Positions 61,665 through 64,000 of a DNA stretch of 64,000 bases are shown piece by piece; the first letter of the stretch is position 1; every line of letters starts with the position of its first letter. The stretch comes from JBBPYC01 sp965218765 (lineage in GTDB: Bacteria > Pseudomonadota > Gammaproteobacteria > Burkholderiales > Burkholderiaceae_C): contig CBDCLU010000002.1 of the NCBI GenBank assembly GCA_965218765.1, positions 744,001 to 808,000 on the forward strand, written 5' to 3'. The position numbers and the translations under genes are program-made. Under the pieces are notes generated by a model that was not told the DNA's origin, did no database searches, and saw only the letters and a list, made by a program, of their open reading frames with translations.

Positions 61665-63095
61665 ATGTCCATTGATTCCCGCGCCGATCCCCTTGTCGAT
61701 GCTTCACTCGGTGCATCCGCCGATTCGGCAGTGTCCGATCCTCGTTTCATGGCGGCCGACCCCGGCAGCGCCATCGCCACTCCCGCCGACCTCCCCGCAC
61801 TGGGCGTGGAGGCCGAAGCGCTCACGATCGCGCCGGCTGCGGGCCGGGCCGACACACGCACGCCGCGGCACATCCGGCTGACCTCGCACGCGGGCGGCTT
61901 CGGTGCGTTGCCGCTTCAATGGGGCGCAGCCACGGCGGCCGAACGCGGCCCGGTTATCGGCACCACCACGAAGCGCGCGCACCGCAACGTGATCGGCACG
62001 CACAGCGGCTCCTACAGCGTCTATCGCGCGCTCGCGGTGGCCGCCGGGGCGTTGAAGCGCGAGCACCGCGCCGACCTGACCAACACCGCCCCCACGCACC
62101 CGATCGGTCCCTATCCGCAGTGGAGCGAGCCGGGCCGCATCGTCTCGCTGGACCCCTGGGGTGCGCTGGTCGCCGAGGCGTTCAGCGCCGAACTCACGGC
62201 CGGCTACGACATCCGCCCGACGATCGCCGTGACGCAGGCCCACGTGATCCTGCCCGAGGTGATCGAGGCGCTGCAAAAAGGCCGTCTCAAGGCCGATGGC
62301 AGGTTTCTGACGAGCGGCGGTGCCGCGATAGTGACCAAGGCCGCGATCGAGCCGGTCTGGTATCTGCCCGAAGTGGCGAAACGCTTCAACTGCTCGGAAA
62401 CGGATCTGCGCCGCACCCTGTTCGAGGAGACCGGCGGCATGTATCCGGAACTCGTCACGCGCAGCGACCTCGAGGTGTTCCTGCCGCCGATCGGCGGGCA
62501 GACCATCTACATCTTCGGCTCGCCCGCCGATCTGGCCGACACCAACGTCGAGCTGACCGCACGCATTCACGACGAATGCAACGGCTCGGACGTGTTCGGC
62601 TCGGACATCTGCACCTGCCGCCCGTACCTCACGCATGCGATCGAGGAGTGCATCCGTGGCGCGCAGCGCGGCGGTGTCGGGCTGGTGGCCTACTCGCGCA
62701 AGGAAGGCCGCGCGCTGGGCGAGGTCACCAAGTTCCTGGTCTACAACGCGCGCAAACGGCAAGTCGGCGGCGACACCGCGGACCAGTACTTCGCACGCAC
62801 GGAGTGCGTGGCCGGCGTGCAGGACATGCGCTTTCAGGAGCTGATGCCAGACGTGTTCCACTGGCTCGGCATCAAAAAAATCCACCGGCTCGTGTCGATG
62901 AGCAACTTGAAGTTCGACGCGATCACGGGCTCCGGCATCGAGATCGGCGAGCGCATCAACATTCCGGACGACCTGATCCCGGCCGATGCGCGCGTGGAGA
63001 TGGACGCGAAGATGGCCGCGGGCTATTTCACGACGGGTGCGGTGCCGGCGGCGGACGAGTTGAAAAAAGCCAAGGGGCGGGGGTTGGCGGAGTGA
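61665..63095 (+). CDS. GTP-cyclohydrolase-II-like protein, URC1 type (uracil catabolism)
   Basis: A 476-residue protein from the ATG at 61665. The C-terminal half is a RibA fold: RIHDECNGSDVFGSDICTCRPYL gives the three zinc cysteines, and GLVAYSRKEGRALGEVTKF corresponds to the catalytic Tyr/Arg loop. The N-terminal 200 residues (HIRLTSHAGGFGALPLQWGA, THSGSYSVYRALAVAAG, TNTAPTHPIGPYPQW) are the extension found in Urc1-type proteins of the URC uracil-degradation route. The next gene overlaps by four bases and is a Urc4-type protein, which supports this over riboflavin synthesis. Confidence 0.88.
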   Translation: MSIDSRADPLVDASLGASADSAVSDPRFMAADPGSAIATPADLPALGVEAEALTIAPAAGRADTRTPRHIRLTSHAGGFGALPLQWGAATAAERGPVIGTTTKRAHRNVIGTHSGSYSVYRALAVAAGALKREHRADLTNTAPTHPIGPYPQWSEPGRIVSLDPWGALVAEAFSAELTAGYDIRPTIAVTQAHVILPEVIEALQKGRLKADGRFLTSGGAAIVTKAAIEPVWYLPEVAKRFNCSETDLRRTLFEETGGMYPELVTRSDLEVFLPPIGGQTIYIFGSPADLADTNVELTARIHDECNGSDVFGSDICTCRPYLTHAIEECIRGAQRGGVGLVAYSRKEGRALGEVTKFLVYNARKRQVGGDTADQYFARTECVAGVQDMRFQELMPDVFHWLGIKKIHRLVSMSNLKFDAITGSGIEIGERINIPDDLIPADARVEMDAKMAAGYFTTGAVPAADELKKAKGRGLAE

Positions 63096-64000
63096 CGCGG
63101 CCGGCAACCGCAGCGCACCCAGACGCTTCGACAAGCACGAATGCCGCTAGTGCTTCTGTAGCGCTCCCCGCAGATACAGCAAGCGCTGCAGCCCGACTGC
63201 GCACGACAAACGCGGTGCGCGAACGGGCCTGGGCCCTGCTGGCACGTGCGCGCCGCGGCGAATCCGACTGGTTCACGATCGACGATGGCCGGCTCGCCGA
63301 GGCGACCCGGCTGACGGTCGACGTGACCCGCAGGCGTTATCCGGACAACAACATTCCGTTTCACAGCCGCTGGCGCCATTTCCAGGCGGGCGGGGTCGAC
63401 CGGCTGGCCGAGCTCGCGCGCCTGCTGGGCCCGCGAGTGTCGCCGCGCGACCACACCCGCGCGCAGATCGATCTGGCGCTGATCAGCGTGCTGCTCGATG
63501 CGGGCGCCGGTCCCGACTGGCGCTATGACGAAGCCGGCAGCGGGCTGCGGTTCACGCGCTCCGAAGGCCTGGCGGTCGCGAGCTTTCATGCGTTCGCCGC
63601 GGGTCTGTTTTCGTCGGACCCGCAGCAGCCGCTGCAGGCCGATGCGGCGGGGCTGCAGGCACTCGATGCGGACCGGCTCGGGGCTGCGTTCCAGGTCGGC
63701 GCCGGCAATCCGCTCGTCGGCCTGGCGGGCCGCACGACGTTGCTGCACCGGCTCGGGGCCGCCACCGCCGCGCAGCCCCAGACCTTCGGCCCGCTCGGTC
63801 GGCCCGGCGGCCTGTTCGATGCAGTGGCCGGCAGCGGTGGCACCGTCGCCGCCGCGATCCAGGCCCGGCAGGTGTTCGATCTGGTGATGCAGTCGCTCTC
63901 CGGCATCTGGCTCAGCGCCAACACGGTGGCCGATTCAAGCGATCCCGCGCTTGCTCTAGGCGACTGCTGGCGCCACTCGGCCGTGCGCGGCCCGGGCCTG
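63092..64000 (+). CDS. URC4/Urg3 (DUF1688) family protein, partial
   Basis: An open frame from GTG at 63092 (overlapping the stop of the previous gene as GTGA) to the right edge, 303 codons so far. RTTNAVRERAWALLARARRG, NNIPFHSRWRHFQAGGVDRLAEL, AGPDWRYDEAGSGLRFTRSEGLAVASF and PQTFGPLGRPGGLFD are the DUF1688 pattern. In yeast Urc4 is needed for uracil use as nitrogen source, with Urc1. The full protein is usually somewhat over 400 residues, so roughly a quarter is missing to the right. Confidence 0.88.
   Translation, partial: MTRPATAAHPDASTSTNAASASVALPADTASAAARLRTTNAVRERAWALLARARRGESDWFTIDDGRLAEATRLTVDVTRRRYPDNNIPFHSRWRHFQAGGVDRLAELARLLGPRVSPRDHTRAQIDLALISVLLDAGAGPDWRYDEAGSGLRFTRSEGLAVASFHAFAAGLFSSDPQQPLQADAAGLQALDADRLGAAFQVGAGNPLVGLAGRTTLLHRLGAATAAQPQTFGPLGRPGGLFDAVAGSGGTVAAAIQARQVFDLVMQSLSGIWLSANTVADSSDPALALGDCWRHSAVRGPGL

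Noticed and set aside
61704..63134. A 476-codon open frame on the minus strand
   Set aside because: Shadow of the URC1-type gene; no recognisable motif, while the plus strand encodes a full RibA-like core.

Overview
The window is GC-rich bacterial DNA from a beta-proteobacterium, most likely Burkholderiales and Comamonadaceae-like. The basis is four Bug/TctC-type solute-binding proteins, two tripartite tricarboxylate transporters, a TAXI-TRAP system, IPTL-CTERM sorting, IS66/IS481/IS3/IS630 elements of Burkholderiales type, and short AT-rich palindromes between genes. The assignment rests on protein and motif recognition only.

Layout. (1) 1-1854, minus strand: a tctCBA operon whose tctA runs off the left edge, with a GC-rich hairpin repeat between tctB and tctA. 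(2) 2077-9614: hslR, an ABC importer of the ferric/phosphonate type (binding protein, double permease, ATPase), a DegT/DnrJ/EryC1-type PLP enzyme and an exported M20 peptidase. (3) 9864-24643: a block bounded by two directly repeated copies of an IS481 left end. It carries DUF1993, an orphan TctC, a TctD/TctE two-component system, tctCBA, a two-subunit ATP-citrate-lyase-like enzyme (430 + 903 aa) and a Tat-exported amidohydrolase of the pyrone-dicarboxylate lactonase type. Together they read as a complete sense, hydrolyse, import and CoA-cleave pathway for a citrate-like acid. An IS630 element cuts the right IS481 copy. (4) 25725-30966, minus: a BMP-family (nucleoside-type) ABC importer with an extra lipoprotein that duplicates only the N-terminus of the binding protein. 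(5) 31055-40651: an SDR-type epimerase, a 2Fe-2S flavin reductase, two paralogous small secreted proteins, another orphan TctC, a Dabb protein, a histidine phosphatase and a TAXI-TRAP transporter.

(6) 40931-56175: tRNA-Ser(CGA) is the attachment site of two islands in tandem. The first, 41022-47335, is a compact 6.3 kb element with an intact tyrosine integrase, an AlpA-like regulator, Toprim and DUF3987 replication proteins in ATGA-overlapping order, and a symmetric cluster of CTGCGAA/TTCGCAG repeats that looks like an origin. It ends at a 14-bp copy of the tRNA 3' end. The second, 47336-56175, is a graveyard: IS3 fragments, a complete IS66, an IS630 remnant, a repeat protein with an IPTL-CTERM tail and a decayed integrase, ending at a 65-bp copy of the tRNA 3' half. 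(7) 56273-64000: ordinary chromosome again, with a hypothetical acidic protein, a FrnE-like DsbA, a DegQ/HtrA protease, an FMN-dependent 2-hydroxyacid dehydrogenase, and the start of a uracil-catabolism (URC) locus whose second gene runs off the right edge.

The best candidates for something undescribed are the ACL-like/TctCBA/lactonase operon with unknown substrate, and the small tRNA-Ser element with its iteron-like dyad.
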